Assembly: GCF_000521215.1 (NCBI RefSeq)
Contig: NZ_KI928923.1
Location: 105,270-169,269, forward strand
Length of the DNA: 64,000 bases
Source: Labrenzia sp. DG1229
GTDB taxonomy: Bacteria; Pseudomonadota; Alphaproteobacteria; Rhizobiales; Stappiaceae
Direction: 5' to 3'
Below the pieces are notes generated by a model that worked only from the letters and a program-made list of their open reading frames with translations, made no database searches and was not told the DNA's origin. Made by a program: the position numbers and the translations under genes. Below, one piece after another: positions 42,537-51,804 of the stretch; the first letter of the stretch is position 1, and every line of letters starts with the position of its first letter.

Positions 42537-43694
42537 TTAGCGTTTCGGCCAGTTCCAACGGGGCAATTCTTCCGCATCAACAACCGTTTCCCCCAGTTCC
42601 TTGCGCAAATCGTAGCGCACGCAGCCGGAGAGTTCCGCAAGTGTGCCAACCAGATCATGTGCGTGGGACACCACAATGACCTGGGTCTTTTCCGCAGCTC
42701 TCGCAATCAGCCGGGCCAGAGGCTCCAGCAGATCAGGATGGAGGCTGGTTTCGGGTTCGTTCAAGACGATCAGGGGAGCCGGACGCGGTGACAAAAGAGC
42801 CGCCGTCAGCAACAGATACCGCAATGTGCCATCCGAAAGCTCGCTCGATCGAAGCGGCCGCAACAGCCCCCTTTGCGTCATGAACAGTTCAAAATAACCC
42901 TCATTGACGGTCACGTTGATCGAAGCGCCGGGAAATGCATCGTCGATTGCTTCGCCCAGCGCGACTTCGTCGCCGATTTCCAAAATGGTCTGCAGTGCGG
43001 CGGCAAGGTCACCGCCATCGGCGCTCAGAACGGGTGTTCTTGTGCCTATTCTGGGAAAACGGGCGGGTGCATCCCGGTCTGTCCGAAGATGATCATAGAA
43101 CCGCCAGGCGCGCATGCGCTCGCGCATTACAAGAAGTTCCAGTCCGTCCTTCGGATCTGCGGCATGGGTCATCATGCTGTCGAAACGGGCAAGATTCTGG
43201 TAGACGGGTATCCGTTGCCCCTGGCTGTTCAGGACCCTCGCCGTCGGCCCGTTTCTGCCGGCGATCTCGTTCGAGCGCGACAGGGCCTCGCCTGCCCACA
43301 GGGCTTCTGCCTTGATCTCCGGGTCCATCGAAAACAGCGAGCGTCCTGCATCCGCCGGCAGTCCAAGATCGATTGCATAGCCATAATCTTCATCCGCGAA
43401 CCCGAGCTTCAGGCTGACCACGTTCTTGCGCACTGTGCCCTGCACAGGCACCTCGCCTGTCTTCATCCTTCTTGAAAAGGCTTCCGGCCCGGCCCACAAG
43501 GTGGACTGCAGTCCACCTTCAGCAGCCAGCGACGCAATCGCCTGCCCCTGCGCCACCTCCGCAAGCAGCCGGATCGAGCGGTAGAGACTGGATTTGCCGC
43601 TGCCGTTTGCACCGGTCACCAGCGTGATCCGATCCAACGGCAGAACAAGATCCCTCAAGGATCGGTATCCGGAGACGGCAAGAGTAAGGATCAT
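42537..43694 (-). CDS. AAA-family ATPase (RecF/OLD-like, AAA_21)
   Basis: A 385-residue SMC/RecF-type ATPase. The Walker A motif is VTGANGSGKSSLYRSI, the ABC-like signature is SDGTLRYLLLTAALLS and Walker B with the catalytic glutamate is PLIVLNEPETSLHP; the switch histidine is in VVSHAHDLV. The middle of about 200 residues between the two halves is not a long coiled coil, so this is not an SMC protein. Stand-alone members are found in defence and DNA repair, but no nuclease or toxin gene is adjacent here. Function is unknown beyond ATP hydrolysis. Confidence 0.85.
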   Translation of the reverse strand: MILTLAVSGYRSLRDLVLPLDRITLVTGANGSGKSSLYRSIRLLAEVAQGQAIASLAAEGGLQSTLWAGPEAFSRRMKTGEVPVQGTVRKNVVSLKLGFADEDYGYAIDLGLPADAGRSLFSMDPEIKAEALWAGEALSRSNEIAGRNGPTARVLNSQGQRIPVYQNLARFDSMMTHAADPKDGLELLVMRERMRAWRFYDHLRTDRDAPARFPRIGTRTPVLSADGGDLAAALQTILEIGDEVALGEAIDDAFPGASINVTVNEGYFELFMTQRGLLRPLRSSELSDGTLRYLLLTAALLSPRPAPLIVLNEPETSLHPDLLEPLARLIARAAEKTQVIVVSHAHDLVGTLAELSGCVRYDLRKELGETVVDAEELPRWNWPKR

Positions 43695-43774
43695 CTGAAC
43701 CGGTGGCTCCGTGAATGGATTTCAGCTACCATTGCGCGCATGTTCTGCAGTATCCTCCGATGGGTGACGGATAG

Positions 43775-44320
43775 ATGTATAATCCCAGAGAAGCCACTGA
43801 AGACAGACATACACACAATCTGGCGATTCTGTGTTTTGCGGGCTTTGTGTGCCTTGTAGCGGTCTATTTCCATTATGACAGCGGATTGAAATACTGGCTG
43901 CTGGAATTCTTCGGCGAAAAGACCCCCGGAACGATCCTGAGCATTCAGGATATGAACCACGAACAGCTGACCCTGAAAGAAGCTCTTCACAAGTCTCCGC
44001 GCAACACATTGAAAAACAGCACTCACAGGTTTACGCACGATGTGCTTGTTGTCGAAGTAACTCAGCCGGGAAACGCGCCGCAAGTCCTGACTTTCTGGGT
44101 TCCCGGGCAATGGTCGGCCGGTTTGCATTCAGATCAGACTTCGATCACTTACCTTCCCGTCAATCCCAAAATTGCCTATCCGACAGACCTGCTGGAGAAC
44201 TTTTCCTTCGACGGAAAGCTGCTTGTCTGGTCATTGATCGCCGGAGCGGTGATCCTGTTTCTTGCCATGAGGACAGCACAAAGCTGGAACCGTTTCAGAA
44301 ACGGGATGCGCCACTACTGA
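43775..44320 (+). CDS. Hypothetical membrane protein (DUF3592-like)
   Basis: A 181-residue protein with two hydrophobic segments (about residues 17-34 and 149-168) flanking an extracytoplasmic domain of 110 residues. The domain contains HDVLVVEVTQPG and SITYLPVNPKIAYP, a layout like DUF3592 proteins where a VxYxPxNP segment precedes the second helix. No signal peptide cleavage site is visible. Function is unknown. It is convergent with the adenine deaminase gene, 17 bp apart, and transcribed away from the ATPase gene. Confidence 0.65.
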   Translation: MYNPREATEDRHTHNLAILCFAGFVCLVAVYFHYDSGLKYWLLEFFGEKTPGTILSIQDMNHEQLTLKEALHKSPRNTLKNSTHRFTHDVLVVEVTQPGNAPQVLTFWVPGQWSAGLHSDQTSITYLPVNPKIAYPTDLLENFSFDGKLLVWSLIAGAVILFLAMRTAQSWNRFRNGMRHY

Positions 44321-44337
44321 TTAATTTCAAGGCCACT

Positions 44338-46059
44338 TCAGGAGCCCTGATCAACAAGCTCGAACTTGTCGACGTCGAAGACGCCCAGATCGGTTATCTT
44401 CAGATGTGGAATGACCGGAAGTGGCAGGAACGCGACTTGAAGGAACGGTTCCTCGAGCGTACAGCCGAGCAACCTGGCAGCTGCGCGCAGGGATTCAAGG
44501 TCGGATCTGACGGTCTCGAACGGCTCCAGGCTCATCAGCCCGGCCAGTGGCAATGCGAGTTCGGCCTTGACGCCCTCCGTGTCCGCGACTGCGAACCCGC
44601 CATTCATTGCTACAACCCGATTTACGGCATGAGCCATTGCTGCATCATCGGCTCCGACAACACAGATATTGTGGCTGTCATGTCCAACCGAACTTGCGAT
44701 TGCGCCGCGTGTCATGCCGAAACCATGGACAAAACCGCGGCCGACATGTCCAAGCCCCCTGTGCCGTTCGACGACAGCAACCTTCAGAACATCCTGTTCC
44801 AGGTCAACCAGTGTCTTGCCCCCGGAGACGGGAAGCCTCTTCACCAGATGTTCGGTAATGATTTTTCCAGGCAGGACACCAATGACGGACGTGTCACTGT
44901 TGCGCGCCGGGACGTCGAAAGTACCGGGTGTGACCGGTTCAAGTCTGACGCTGTTCAGCCCGACCGGTGCAACAGACCCGCGGCTGGAAAAGGCGGCGTC
45001 GTTCGCAAGCACGCCACCGGCGAGCACCAGTTCGATGCCGCATCCCTCGAAATCGTTCAACAGAACGATATCGGCACGTTTTCCAGGTGCGATTACGCCG
45101 CGGTCCTTCAGACCGAATGCGTTGGCCGCAGACCAGCTGGCGGCCCGATAGGCATCAAGAGGACGGATGCCTTTGGCTATCAGACGCCGGATCATGCTGT
45201 CGAGATGGCCTTCTTCCGCAATATCGAGCGGGTTGCGGTCGTCAGTACAAAGAGCGATGAACGCGGACACATCCGGAGTCAGGATCGGAGCAAGAGCTTC
45301 CAGATCCTTTGATACTGAGCCCTCGCGCATCAGGATTGTCATGCCTTTGGCAATCTTTTCCAACGCCTCTTCTGCGGTGGTCGCCTCATGATCTGTCCGG
45401 ATCCCTGCGGCCAGATAACCGTTCAGACCGAGGCCGGACAACAACGGCGCATGGCCATCGATATGTCCATCCTGGAATGCCGCAAGTTTCGCCAGCACCT
45501 TTGGATCGCGTGCCAGCACGCCCGGAAAATTCATGAATTCTGCAAGGCCGATCACATTCGGATGACCGCGGAATGGCAAGAGATCATCGACTTCAAGGCA
45601 GGCACCCGCCGTTTCAAAGGACGTTGCCGGGACGCACGAAGACAGGTTGATCCTGAGATCCATGACGGTTTCAAGAGAAGCATCAAGGAAATACCGGATC
45701 CCTTCCGCACCAAGCACATTGGCGATTTCGTGGGGATCGCAAATGGCGGTGGTGACACCGTGCGGCAACACACAACGGTCAAATTCCAGGGGCGTGACCA
45801 GTGACGATTCAACATGCAGATGTGTGTCGATAAACCCGGGAACGGCTGTCAGTCCCGCTCCAGGCAGTGTCACCGCACCTTCGTAGCTGCCATAGGTCCC
45901 GACAATACGGTCCCCGGCGACGGCAATGTCCGTTTCGCGGCAACTGCCATCCATCACATTGAAAAGCGAGACATTCTTGATGACCAGGTCCGCCGGCGCT
46001 TCACCCGCCCCGATGGCGATCGCCCGCGCAAGAAATGTTTCGTCTTTATTGACCGGCAT
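44338..46059 (-). CDS. ade: Adenine deaminase Ade
   Basis: A 573-residue amidohydrolase that deaminates adenine to hypoxanthine for purine salvage. Metal ligands and active-site residues are seen in [12 protein letters not shown] (HxHxE), [25 protein letters not shown] and CTDDRNP. The C-terminal half ([32 protein letters not shown]) is the Ade-specific domain with further metal ligands. The ATG at 46059 was chosen over a TTG three bases upstream. It is a single gene divergent from frcR, across about 310 bp of non-coding DNA that also contains the frcR promoter. Confidence 0.94.
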   Translation of the reverse strand: MPVNKDETFLARAIAIGAGEAPADLVIKNVSLFNVMDGSCRETDIAVAGDRIVGTYGSYEGAVTLPGAGLTAVPGFIDTHLHVESSLVTPLEFDRCVLPHGVTTAICDPHEIANVLGAEGIRYFLDASLETVMDLRINLSSCVPATSFETAGACLEVDDLLPFRGHPNVIGLAEFMNFPGVLARDPKVLAKLAAFQDGHIDGHAPLLSGLGLNGYLAAGIRTDHEATTAEEALEKIAKGMTILMREGSVSKDLEALAPILTPDVSAFIALCTDDRNPLDIAEEGHLDSMIRRLIAKGIRPLDAYRAASWSAANAFGLKDRGVIAPGKRADIVLLNDFEGCGIELVLAGGVLANDAAFSSRGSVAPVGLNSVRLEPVTPGTFDVPARNSDTSVIGVLPGKIITEHLVKRLPVSGGKTLVDLEQDVLKVAVVERHRGLGHVGRGFVHGFGMTRGAIASSVGHDSHNICVVGADDAAMAHAVNRVVAMNGGFAVADTEGVKAELALPLAGLMSLEPFETVRSDLESLRAAARLLGCTLEEPFLQVAFLPLPVIPHLKITDLGVFDVDKFELVDQGS

Positions 46060-46282
46060 CAACTTTCACTCCGATTCCCTTTTGAAACTCGACAATACGA
46101 CTCCTGTGACCTCCGGCAATGGGCCTCAATGAAAAACGCATGTTTCCATCCGGGTATTCGCTGGAGATCAATATGCCCATACGGGACTTTTTCTGCTATT
46201 ATCGAGACACCGATTTCTGCACATTTGTCAGCGCCTTACAGTTCCCCGAGGCAAAAAACGTGCAGGCCAACTCAAATAAGAA

Positions 46283-46330
46283 TTGACAGATCGGTCTCGC
46301 GGGCGAATAATTTCATCAAAATTAATTATT
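46283..46330 (+). promoter_or_regulatory. Promoter of frcR-frc operon with overlapping inverted repeat
   Basis: TTGACA (46283-46288), 17 bp, then AATAAT (46306-46311) is a near-consensus sigma-70 promoter. AATAATT (46306-46312) and AATTATT (46324-46330) form an inverted repeat that covers the -10 element and is a good candidate for an FrcR (ROK) operator. The rest of 46060-46373 shows no gene. Confidence 0.5.
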
Positions 46331-46373
46331 ATGGTACCGCCGGTTCAGCGAAACTTGTGCCTTGGGAGGGGCA

Positions 46374-47703
46374 ATGAACGTGGAGGAGACCCGCACATCT
46401 GGCCGAGGCTCGAATTCCGCACAGTTGCGGCGCTATAACGAGCGTATAGTCCTGCAGATCCTTCGGCGCGCCGGTGAAGCATCCAAGGCGGAACTGGCCC
46501 GTGCGGTTCAACTGACCAACGCCGCAATCGGTGCGATCATTCAGGACCTGATCGAGGAAGATCTCATTTTCGAGGCGGGCAAGCGGCATGACGGCAGCAG
46601 AGGTCAACCGGCCACGATACTGAAGCTTGCACCCGACGGAGCTTTTTCGTTCGGTGTCCGCCTTGACAGGACGAATCTCGAAACCGTCCTCATGGACTTC
46701 TCGGGCCATATTATCGACCGCCGTATCCACGATATGATTCTGCCCGCACCGGAACAGGCGCTGGAAATCCTGAAGGAAGACCTGGGGAGTCTGCGCGCAT
46801 TGTTGAGCGATGAACTGCAGGACCGCATAACGGGTATCGGTCTGGCTCAACCGTTCAATCTCGACGCCTGGCTGCACGAACTCGGGTTGCCGGAGGCAGA
46901 TTTCAAGAAATGGAACGACTTTGATCTTGCCGCCGCCCTGGAAGAGGCGATGGAATTGCCGGTCTTCGGGGAAAACGACGGGACCGCAGCCGCGGTTGCC
47001 GAACTGTTTTACGGACACGGCCGGCAGAACGACGACTTTCTGTATCTGTTCCTGGGGCCGGCCATCGGCGGCGGCCTCGTTCTGAAAGGCGATGTCATTC
47101 GCGGCTTGTCGGGAAACGCAGGCGACGTTGCATTCATGCCGGTGCCGCCGAGCAGTCTTTCGACCGCGCCGAAACCAAAGCAACCCTGGGATCTGCTGCT
47201 GACAAGGGCTTCGCTGGTTTCATTGGCAAGGCACCTGTCGTCCGGATAATTTTGCGCAGCTCAGCAGATCCGACCTGCAGGCAGCGGTAGAAGCGAATGA
47301 TGCCAGATATCAGGAATGGCTCGAAGACTGCGCCGCAGCGGTCGGGCTCGCATTGCGCTCGGCCTATGCGCTTCTCGACATTTCACTCGTAGTTGTGGAC
47401 GGCGACCTGAGAGGGTCTTTCCCCGAAGCATTCCAGCAGGCGCTTCAAAAAGCCGTGGAACAGGCCGCTCCAGAAAAGCGCAAGTCTCCGGAAATCGTAT
47501 TCGGCAGCTTTGCTCATGATGCCGGCGCGGTCGGCGCAGCGAGCCTGCCACAGTTTTTCAACTTCTCGCCAAGGGCAACAATTCTGACGGGCGGGAAGGA
47601 CAAGGGACCTGCCGGAGCTGGCAGCTCGGAAAACCGAGCCAGCTTTCCGGCAAGGGCAGCACGGTTGGGGTCACATCTGGCCACACCTGACCGTTCCGAT
47701 TGA
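46374..47703 (+). pseudogene. frcR: ROK-family regulator of the frc operon (FrcR-like), frameshifted
   Basis: GGGAGGG precedes ATG 46374. The first frame (residues 1-291) has a winged-helix domain (SKAELARAVQLTNAAIGAIIQDLIEE) and most of a ROK domain, with LFLGPAIGGGLVLKGDVIRGLSGNAGDV where the ROK signature lies; it then hits a stop at 47247-47249. The following frame, from about 47239, continues seamlessly (DNFAQLSRSDLQ ... ALLDISLVVVDGDLRG ... [13 protein letters not shown]), so one base appears missing near 47245. It is directly upstream of frcB and would repress it in response to a sugar phosphate. Either a recent loss or a sequencing error. Confidence 0.8.
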
Positions 47704-47728
47704 CAAAGGCCAGGGAGGAAAAACGCAA

Positions 47729-48745
47729 ATGATCCGCAAATTACTCGCGACATGCTCGGTTCTTGCCGCCATGGGAGTTGCTCCTGCGGCCGCGGCAGAC
47801 ATTACCGCCTGCCTGATCACCAAGACCGACACAAACCCGTTCTTCGTGAAGATGAAGGAAGGCGCGACAGCCAAGGCAGAAGAACTCGGCATTGAGCTGA
47901 AGTCCTTTGCAGGAAAGGTCGACGGTGACCATGAAACCCAGGTTGCCGCGATCGAAACCTGCATCGCCGACGGAGCCAAAGGTATCCTGCTGACCGCATC
48001 CGATACGTCGTCAATCGTACCGGCCGTACAACAGGCACGGGACAACGGTCTTCTGGTGATTGCGCTCGACACGCCGCTAAGCCCGATTGACGCGGCCGAC
48101 GCCACTTTCGCGACGGACAACTTCCTGGCTGGTGAATTGATCGGCAAGTGGGCCGCCGGTGCACTCGGCGACAAGGCAGCAGACGCGAAAATCGGCATGC
48201 TCGATCTTGCGATCAGCCAGCCGACCGTCGGCGTGCTGCGTGATCAGGGTTTCCTTCAGGGCTTCGGTATCGATCTGGGTGACCCGAACAAGTGGGGTGA
48301 TGAAACCGATTCACGCATCGTCGGCAACGACGTCACGCAGGGCAACGAGGAAGGTGGCCGCCGTGCCATGGAGAACCTCCTTGCCAAGGATCCGATGATC
48401 AACGTGGTCTACACGATCAACGAGCCGGCAGCGGCTGGAGCCTATGAAGCGTTGAAGTCAATCGGCCGTGAAAACGATGTGCTGATCGTTTCAGTGGATG
48501 GTGGTTGCCCCGGCGTACAGAACGTCAAGGATGGCGTCATCGGCGCGACATCACAGCAGTATCCGCTCCTGATGGCCTCTCTCGGTATTGAAGCCATCAA
48601 GACCTGGGCGGACAACGGTGCAAAACCGGAGCCGACAGCCGGCAAGGACTTCTTTGACACAGGTGTTGCACTTGTCACCGATCAGCCGGTCGACGGCGTC
48701 GACTCCATTGACACCGCAAAAGGCACGGATCTCTGCTGGGGTTAA
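47729..48745 (+). CDS. frcB: Fructose-type ABC substrate-binding protein FrcB
   Basis: A 338-residue periplasmic sugar-binding protein (PBP1 family) with a Sec signal peptide (residues 1-22, ending APAAAA). It matches the rhizobial FrcB type: [62 protein letters not shown], and [18 protein letters not shown]. It delivers fructose (and probably mannose or ribose) to FrcC. It is the first transporter gene after frcR; a partial terminator after it should make it more abundant than the membrane components. Confidence 0.92.
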   Translation: MIRKLLATCSVLAAMGVAPAAAADITACLITKTDTNPFFVKMKEGATAKAEELGIELKSFAGKVDGDHETQVAAIETCIADGAKGILLTASDTSSIVPAVQQARDNGLLVIALDTPLSPIDAADATFATDNFLAGELIGKWAAGALGDKAADAKIGMLDLAISQPTVGVLRDQGFLQGFGIDLGDPNKWGDETDSRIVGNDVTQGNEEGGRRAMENLLAKDPMINVVYTINEPAAAGAYEALKSIGRENDVLIVSVDGGCPGVQNVKDGVIGATSQQYPLLMASLGIEAIKTWADNGAKPEPTAGKDFFDTGVALVTDQPVDGVDSIDTAKGTDLCWG

Positions 48746-48764
48746 TTCCTGACAGAAAAACGGC

Positions 48765-48797
48765 AAAAAGGGGCGTGGCAATCCTTGCCCCTTTTTT
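48765..48797 (+). terminator. Attenuator-type terminator between frcB and frcC
   Basis: AAAAAGGGGC pairs with GCCCCTTTTT around a 12-base loop, followed by more T residues. It lies 20 bp after the frcB stop and 24 bp before the frcC start, so partial read-through would give a surplus of binding protein. Confidence 0.75.
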
Positions 48798-48820
48798 TAG
48801 CGGCATAGAGGGAAACGGGC

Positions 48821-49903
48821 ATGACCTCAGAAACGAAAACAGCGGGCGAATCGGCGGACTACGAGGCAGCCGCAGACACCAGTCCGCAAGCTGTAGCCTC
48901 CTTTGATGAACATCATCATGGAGTTGGGCACAAGATCCAGCACACATTGCACCAGACGCCGTCATTGGTTCCCCTGATTGTTCTGGTCCTATCCATCACC
49001 GCATTCGGCATAATGCTCGGATCGAAGTTCTTTTCCCCCTTTGCACTCACGTTGATCCTTCAACAGGTCCAGATCGTGGGTATCGTCGCTGCGGCGCAGA
49101 GCATCGTGATCCTGACGGCCGGTATCGATCTTTCCGTCGGCGCGATCATGGTCCTCTCGTCTGTCGTGATGGGTCAGTTCACCTTCCGGTACGGCTTGCC
49201 GGTCGAGGTTGCGGTTGCCTGCGGACTTCTATGCGGAACGATATGCGGCTACATCAACGGATTTCTCGTCGCCGTTGTGAAACTGCCGCCATTCATCGTC
49301 ACGCTCGGCATGTGGCAGATTGTGCTTGCGACCAATTTTCTCTATTCGGCCAACGAAACAATCCGGTCGCAGGATATAGCCAAGACAGCTCCATTGCTGC
49401 AGTTGTTCGGGAACAAGGTGAACATCGGCGGCGCAATCTTTACCTATGGCGTCATATTCCTGGTGCTGCTGGTATTGGTGCTGGCTTATGTCCTGCGCCA
49501 GACCGCCTGGGGGCGGCACGTATATGCTGTTGGCGATGACCCTGAAGCCGCGCAGCTTTCCGGCGTGCAGGTGAAGAAAGTCCTGATCTCCGTTTACATG
49601 CTCTCCGGTCTCATCTGCGCATTTGCCGGCTGGGCTATGATCGGCCGTATCGGTTCGGTCTCGCCGACTTCGGGTCAACTTGCCAATATTGAATCCATCA
49701 CCGCCGTCGTGATCGGTGGAATCTCTCTGTTTGGTGGCCGTGGTTCCATTCTCGGCAGCCTGTTCGGTGCCCTGATCGTTGGCGTCTTCACGCTCGGTCT
49801 TCGCTTGCTCGGAGCAGATGCTCAGTGGACGTATCTGCTCATCGGACTTCTCATCATCGCTGCCGTTGCAGTCGACCAATGGATCAGAAAGGTATCGGTG
49901 TGA
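48821..49903 (+). CDS. frcC: Fructose ABC transporter permease FrcC
   Basis: A 360-residue permease of the RbsC family with about ten hydrophobic segments. It carries VILTAGIDLSVGAIMVLSS early and VIGGISLFGGRGSILGSLFGAL near the C-terminus, which are family signatures. The first 55 residues are a hydrophilic cytoplasmic extension with a HHHG patch, a normal feature in FrcC. It would form the channel for fructose with FrcA. The gene overlaps the next by TGATG, linking them in translation. Confidence 0.93.
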   Translation: MTSETKTAGESADYEAAADTSPQAVASFDEHHHGVGHKIQHTLHQTPSLVPLIVLVLSITAFGIMLGSKFFSPFALTLILQQVQIVGIVAAAQSIVILTAGIDLSVGAIMVLSSVVMGQFTFRYGLPVEVAVACGLLCGTICGYINGFLVAVVKLPPFIVTLGMWQIVLATNFLYSANETIRSQDIAKTAPLLQLFGNKVNIGGAIFTYGVIFLVLLVLVLAYVLRQTAWGRHVYAVGDDPEAAQLSGVQVKKVLISVYMLSGLICAFAGWAMIGRIGSVSPTSGQLANIESITAVVIGGISLFGGRGSILGSLFGALIVGVFTLGLRLLGADAQWTYLLIGLLIIAAVAVDQWIRKVSV

Positions 49904-50676
49904 TGGAACCCGTTTTGCAAGCCCGTAGCCTGGTCAAGCGTTACGGCCGCGTGGTCGCCATGGATCATGCTGATCTCGAACTCTATCCGGGCGAAATCCT
50001 GGCTGTCATCGGCGACAACGGAGCAGGTAAATCCACCCTGATCAAGGCCTTGAGCGGTGCTGTCATACCAGATGAGGGTGACATTCTGCTCGACGGCAAA
50101 ACGGTCAACTTTACCTCACCGATCCAGGCACGGGATGCCGGCATCGAAACCGTGTATCAGACATTGGCCATGTCCCCTGCCCTGTCGATTGCCGACAACA
50201 TGTTCATGGGTCGGGAACTGCGCAAGCCCGGCATCATGGGCGCGTGGCTTCGACAACTCGACCGCAAGAAAATGGAAGAAATCGCCCGGCATAAACTCAG
50301 CGAGCTTGGTCTTCTCACCATCCAGAACATCAACCAGGCGGTTGAAACCCTGTCGGGAGGGCAGCGTCAGGGCGTTGCAGTGGCAAGAGCTGCAACTTTC
50401 GGGTCAAAAGTGGTTATCATGGATGAGCCGACGGCAGCTCTCGGTGTAAAGGAAAGCCGGCGCGTGCTTGACCTGATCATGGACGTGAGGGCCCGCGGTT
50501 TGCCGATCGTGCTCATCAGTCACAACATGCCGCATGTGTTTGAGGTCGCCGACCGGATCCACATTCACCGGCTCGGTCGTCGGGCTTGCGTCATCAGGCC
50601 TTCTGATTTTTCCATGTCCGATGCGGTTGCAATCATGACCGGTGCCATGGATCCGCCTGAAAATCTCGCGGCATGA
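49903..50676 (+). CDS. frcA: Fructose ABC transporter ATPase FrcA
   Basis: A 257-residue single-domain ABC ATPase. Walker A is GDNGAGKSTLIKAL, the signature is LSGGQRQGVAVARA, Walker B is VVIMDEPTAALG, and the switch histidine is in ISHNMPHV. Unlike RbsA it has one, not two, ATPase domains, the FrcA pattern, so it acts as a dimer. The ATG at 49903 overlaps the frcC stop. A small hairpin with seven T residues follows at about 50710-50728, then the fructokinase gene. Confidence 0.93.
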   Translation: MEPVLQARSLVKRYGRVVAMDHADLELYPGEILAVIGDNGAGKSTLIKALSGAVIPDEGDILLDGKTVNFTSPIQARDAGIETVYQTLAMSPALSIADNMFMGRELRKPGIMGAWLRQLDRKKMEEIARHKLSELGLLTIQNINQAVETLSGGQRQGVAVARAATFGSKVVIMDEPTAALGVKESRRVLDLIMDVRARGLPIVLISHNMPHVFEVADRIHIHRLGRRACVIRPSDFSMSDAVAIMTGAMDPPENLAA

Positions 50677-50709
50677 ATGATTGTCCGGAAATCTAATCCA
50701 AAGTGGTCC

Positions 50710-50728
50710 GGCACTGCCGGGCCTTTTT
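50710..50728 (+). terminator. Small terminator or attenuator before the fructokinase gene
   Basis: CCGGC and GCCGG form a 5-bp stem around ACT, followed by GCC and seven T residues. It is about 33 bp after frcA and 30 bp before frk, so it may reduce transcription into frk. Confidence 0.6.
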
Positions 50729-50758
50729 TTGAACAGCAATGAACAGTCTGGGATCCTG

Positions 50759-51706
50759 ATGTATGTGATCTGCGGTGAAGCGCTCTTCGACCTCTTCGGC
50801 GAAGCAGGTGCGGAAGACGGTGTTACCTTTGACGCAAGAATTGGCGGCTCGCCGTTCAACGTGGCCATGGGCCTTGCCCGTCTGGGTGAAAAGGCCGGGT
50901 TCTTTGGCGGAATATCCAACGACGCGCTTGGTGTAAAACTTGTCGACAAATTCCGTAAGGAAGGTGTTTTGGACGATTACATCCTGAGAACGGATTACCT
51001 GACGACGCTCAGTCTGGTCCAGAAGGATGCAAACGGCCATCCGGCTTATACGTTCTATGGTGCAAATGCCGCTGACCGAATGGTCACGACAGAGGATCTT
51101 CCTGTCTTCAGGGAGCCTCCATTCTTTTTGCATGTCGGTTCTTATACCGCACTGGTCGATCCCATCGCCGGTGCGCTGAAAGCCCTGATAGAACGTGAGC
51201 GTCGGAACACACTGATTTCGTTCGATCCCAATATTCGTCCGACAGTGGAACCCGACATGGCCCTTTGGCGCAGGAACACGGAAGATCTGGCGCCACTCGC
51301 CGATGTCATCAAGGTCAGCGATGAAGATCTCGCCCTGATCGCACCGGATGAACCGATCATCGACATTGCGCGACGCTGGCTGTCGAGCGGAACGGCGCTC
51401 GTCATTGTTACCCGTGGCGGAGAAGGTGCGAGTGCATATTCTGCAGGTTTCGAAACCACTTGCCCAGGCATCAAGGTAAAGGTCGAGGACACGGTGGGTG
51501 CGGGCGACACGTTTCAGGCTGCGTTGCTGTCCGGCCTGAAAAAACTCAATGTCACCGACAGGAAATCACTGGCAGAGCTTGAAGAGCAGCGCGTCAGGCG
51601 TCTTCTTCAATTCGCCGTTCAGGCAGCCGCTGTCACCTGCGCGCGCCGCGGAGCCGACCTTCCGGTGATCGCCGAACTGGAAAAAGAATGGGCAGCTCTC
51701 AATTGA
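50759..51706 (+). CDS. frk: PfkB-family fructokinase Frk
   Basis: A 315-residue ribokinase-family kinase. It begins CGEALFDLFG; the sugar-binding region GGSPFNVAMGLARLG and the catalytic base/anion-hole motif DTVGAGDTFQAALLSGL are clear. ATP and sugar sites are intact. Next to frcBCA it should phosphorylate imported fructose at C6 to fructose-6-phosphate, which Pgi passes on to Zwf. Length is normal. The ATG at 50759 lies in the spacer after the frcA terminator. It ends 16 bp before the palindrome that precedes zwf, so transcription could continue or restart there. Confidence 0.9.
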   Translation: MYVICGEALFDLFGEAGAEDGVTFDARIGGSPFNVAMGLARLGEKAGFFGGISNDALGVKLVDKFRKEGVLDDYILRTDYLTTLSLVQKDANGHPAYTFYGANAADRMVTTEDLPVFREPPFFLHVGSYTALVDPIAGALKALIERERRNTLISFDPNIRPTVEPDMALWRRNTEDLAPLADVIKVSDEDLALIAPDEPIIDIARRWLSSGTALVIVTRGGEGASAYSAGFETTCPGIKVKVEDTVGAGDTFQAALLSGLKKLNVTDRKSLAELEEQRVRRLLQFAVQAAAVTCARRGADLPVIAELEKEWAALN

Positions 51707-51722
51707 GGGGCTGACAAGTGAA

Positions 51723-51736
51723 TTAAATCGATTTAA
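51723..51736. promoter_or_regulatory. Operator TTAAATCGATTTAA upstream of zwf
   Basis: TTAAATCGATTTAA is a perfect 14-bp palindrome with a central CG, typical of LacI-family operators. It lies 68 bp before the zwf ATG. The same sequence occurs before pgi and a one-base variant before edd, indicating one regulon. CceR of Rhodobacter, a LacI-type regulator of the Entner-Doudoroff genes, is a candidate type. Confidence 0.75.
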
Positions 51737-51804
51737 AAGCCTTTCGAAACCAGCCGGGCCCTCGGCAGTCCGGGAAACAGTTAGCCTGTTGGAAGGATAG
51801 TCTC

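Noticed and set aside
42537..43694. Anti-phage defence gene
   Set aside because: The AAA_21 ATPase is a type found in defence systems, but there is no adjacent nuclease, toxin or other effector and no mobile element signature.
44110..45312. A 400-codon plus-strand frame overlapping the membrane-protein gene and the adenine deaminase gene
   Set aside because: Antisense to a complete Ade protein; mixed composition without motifs.
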